A stretch of DNA of 13,411 nt from Desulfobacteraceae bacterium (GTDB lineage Bacteria > Desulfobacterota > Desulfobacteria > Desulfobacterales > JAABSP01): assembly GCA_011390035.1 (NCBI GenBank), contig JAABTE010000037.1, positions 1 to 13,411 on the forward strand, written 5' to 3'. The translations under genes were made by a program, and so were the position numbers. The first letter of the stretch is position 1; every line of letters starts with the position of its first letter. This document shows positions 12,620 through 13,411 of this stretch, one piece after another. The notes under the pieces were generated by a model. It was not told the origin of the DNA and made no database searches. It worked only from the letters and a program-made list of their open reading frames with translations.

Positions 12620-12769
12620 GTTGGAGTGTTCTGTTATCAATGACTTCCGGACGCGATCCTCTTCGGAGCAAAGCACCATTTATCATATGCGACGAACCGC
12701 CCCCGATTGTCAATAGAAAACCGCCGCTTCCCCGCCCGGGGGGACATGCGGCGCCGGGAGAAAAAATTG

Positions 12770-12798
12770 TTTACAAAAAAACGCCCTTCCGATATATT
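12770..12798 (+). promoter_or_regulatory. Sigma70-type promoter of the Lys/Ala/Pro-rich gene
   Basis: TTTACA (12770-12775) and TATATT (12793-12798) each match five of six consensus bases with the optimal 17-nt spacing. The start would be near 12805, giving a leader of about 64 nt before ATG 12869. Confidence 0.65.
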
Positions 12799-12868
12799 GC
12801 CGGACGCACGGCCAAAGCCATGATTTTTCGGCATTTGATGCCAAAAGCTGAATATAAAAGGGGATTTT

Positions 12869-13411
12869 ATGGCGAAATCGAGTTCGAAAAAGAAGAGTAC
12901 CAAGAAGAAAACCACCGCAAAGGCAAAGGCGACTTCCGCAAAGACCGAGCCCAAGGCCACAAAGGACCCGGCGGCGAAAGCCAAGCCGGCGGCCAGGGGC
13001 GGCGGCGGGAAAAAGCCCGCCCTCCGGGATCTGCTGCTGAAGAAGTTCGACACATGGAAGCCGGAAACGCTTTACGCGCCGCCGGCCCCGGCGCCCGCGG
13101 AGACATCGGCCCCGCCCTTCGTCACCGGCGAGAACGCCGAATCAACGCGCAAGCTGCTGTTTAAAAAGTTTGACCTGACGGCGCCATCGGCGGAAAAGCC
13201 GGAAAAGAAGGCCGCGGCGAACAATTCGGAGCCGCCGGCCGCGGAAAAGCCGGCCCCCGAGAACCCGGCAGTCGAAAAGGCAAAGGCCGACAAGGCCCCC
13301 GCCAATAAGCCGGCGCCGAAGCCCGAAGCAAAGCCGGCGCCAAAGGCGGAAACACCGGCGCCGAAGCCCGAAGCAAAGCCGGCGCCAAAGGCGGATGCAC
13401 CAGCGCCGAAG
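12869..13411 (+). CDS. Lys/Ala/Pro-rich repeat protein, partial: C-terminus outside the window
   Basis: No family recognised with confidence. ATG 12869 has AAAAGGGGA about 4-5 nt upstream, and the frame stays open for 181 codons to the window end. The N-terminus is strongly basic (MAKSSSKKKSTKKKTTAKAK) and resembles bacterial histone H1-like tails. Two related short segments follow, LRDLLLKKFDTWKPE (about 52-66) and TRKLLFKKFDLTAPS (about 93-107), which share LLxKKFD and look like a duplicated binding or helix motif. From about residue 108 the chain is low-complexity KPAPKPEAKPAPKAE with a 15-residue repeat. There is no signal peptide or membrane segment in view. Nucleic-acid binding or a scaffolding role is possible from the charge alone; TonB-like or AlgP-like linkers have similar composition. 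Confidence 0.8.
   Translation, partial: MAKSSSKKKSTKKKTTAKAKATSAKTEPKATKDPAAKAKPAARGGGGKKPALRDLLLKKFDTWKPETLYAPPAPAPAETSAPPFVTGENAESTRKLLFKKFDLTAPSAEKPEKKAAANNSEPPAAEKPAPENPAVEKAKADKAPANKPAPKPEAKPAPKAETPAPKPEAKPAPKADAPAPK
13310..13411 (+). repeat. 45-nt in-frame tandem repeat (15-residue unit)
   Basis: 13310-13354 and 13355-13399 are near-identical 45-nt units encoding PAPKPEAKPAPKAET-like peptides. A third unit begins at about 13400 and runs off the window. Within each unit a shorter PAPK repeat is visible. Confidence 0.85.

Larger units (their letters stand above)
12373..12637. repeat. Array of about 20 tandem units of 13 bp
   Basis: Consensus CCYGTTCTGTYGG. Twelve units of exactly 13 bp run without interruption from 12373 to 12528. 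Eight further diverged units follow (one of 17 bp at 12529, one of 14 bp at 12572), ending at 12637. Units 7-11 alternate CCT/CCC starts, suggesting amplification of 26-bp dimers. Units 15 and 19 share a CCTTTTTT start. A period of 13 is not a multiple of three, so the array is non-coding in design. Confidence 0.93.
12338..12868. other. 531-bp divergent intergenic region
   Basis: It lies between the divergent nfeD operon (minus) and the Lys/Ala-rich gene (plus). It contains a -10-like element for nfeD, the 13-bp array (12373-12637), two terminator-like hairpins, a GC-rich inverted repeat (CGCCGC 12722-12727 / GCGGCG 12748-12753, with CCCC/GGGG inside) and the plus-strand promoter at 12770-12798. 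Open frames across the array exist only because the repeat contains no stop in any phase; I see no credible gene here. Confidence 0.7.

Noticed and set aside
12373..12637. CRISPR array
   Set aside because: Units are 13 bp and contiguous with no unique spacers, and no cas gene is present.
12416..12713. Minus-strand frames giving RADRTGQQN-type repeat peptides
   Set aside because: Same array artefact: 13-nt units read in rotating phase give 13-residue pseudo-repeats. There are no ribosome sites and no non-repeat domain.
12229..13164. Long plus-strand open frame across the 13-bp array and into the Lys/Ala-rich gene in another phase
   Set aside because: The repeat has no stop in any phase, so long frames arise automatically. 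It has no ribosome site, begins inside the nfeD gene, and overlaps out of frame a better-supported gene.

Overview
The window looks like a GC-rich chromosome segment from an anaerobic or microaerotolerant deltaproteobacterium, probably Desulfobacterota. This is inferred from a large multiheme cytochrome c, a rubrerythrin, the nfeD-nfeD-floA cluster, a dockerin-type repeat on a secreted trypsin, and the overall codon style. No rRNA, tRNA or marker gene is present to fix the taxonomy.

Layout. (1) 1-1974, minus: the outer-membrane TolC-type lipoprotein and the start of the periplasmic adaptor of a tripartite efflux pump; the inner-membrane pump should lie beyond base 1. (2) 2204-3523, plus: a secreted trypsin-like protease whose reading frame opens with a 15-nt, C-rich tandem repeat ahead of the signal peptide. 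Its stop lies 1 nt from the stop of the convergent next gene. (3) 3525-6632, minus: a two-gene operon of rubrerythrin followed by an 862-residue protein that fuses a shortened cytochrome bd-like (CydA) membrane domain to eight CXXCH heme c sites. Three copies of a 16-bp direct repeat sit just upstream of the rubrerythrin ribosome-binding site. (4) 6939-7847, plus: an ADP-ribosylglycohydrolase-family protein with an altered metal site, possibly coupled to a 15-codon leader ORF. (5) 7934-8534, plus: an AT-rich islet holding a DUF4258 toxin / YgiT zinc-finger antitoxin pair with a strong promoter, two flanking inverted repeats and a hairpin over its final stop codon. (6) 8554-12337, minus: a tightly packed operon nfeD (protease form) - nfeD (short form) - floA - a proline/arginine-rich single-pass membrane protein with REQGG repeats. 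(7) 12338-12868: an intergenic region dominated by a 20-unit, 13-bp tandem array with two terminator-like hairpins. (8) 12869-end, plus: the start of a Lys/Ala/Pro-rich protein with its own sigma70-like promoter.

How the genes fit together. Rubrerythrin (peroxide reduction) and the CydA-like/octaheme protein (probable quinone-linked or c-type electron transfer, possibly to oxygen or another acceptor) are plausibly co-transcribed and suggest an oxidative-stress or respiratory module. NfeD and FloA form the known membrane-microdomain pair, here extended by a fourth, coupled gene. The most unusual items are the CydA-octaheme fusion paired with rubrerythrin, the 13-bp array between divergent genes, the repeats at the rubrerythrin leader, and the repeat-coded N-terminus of the protease.
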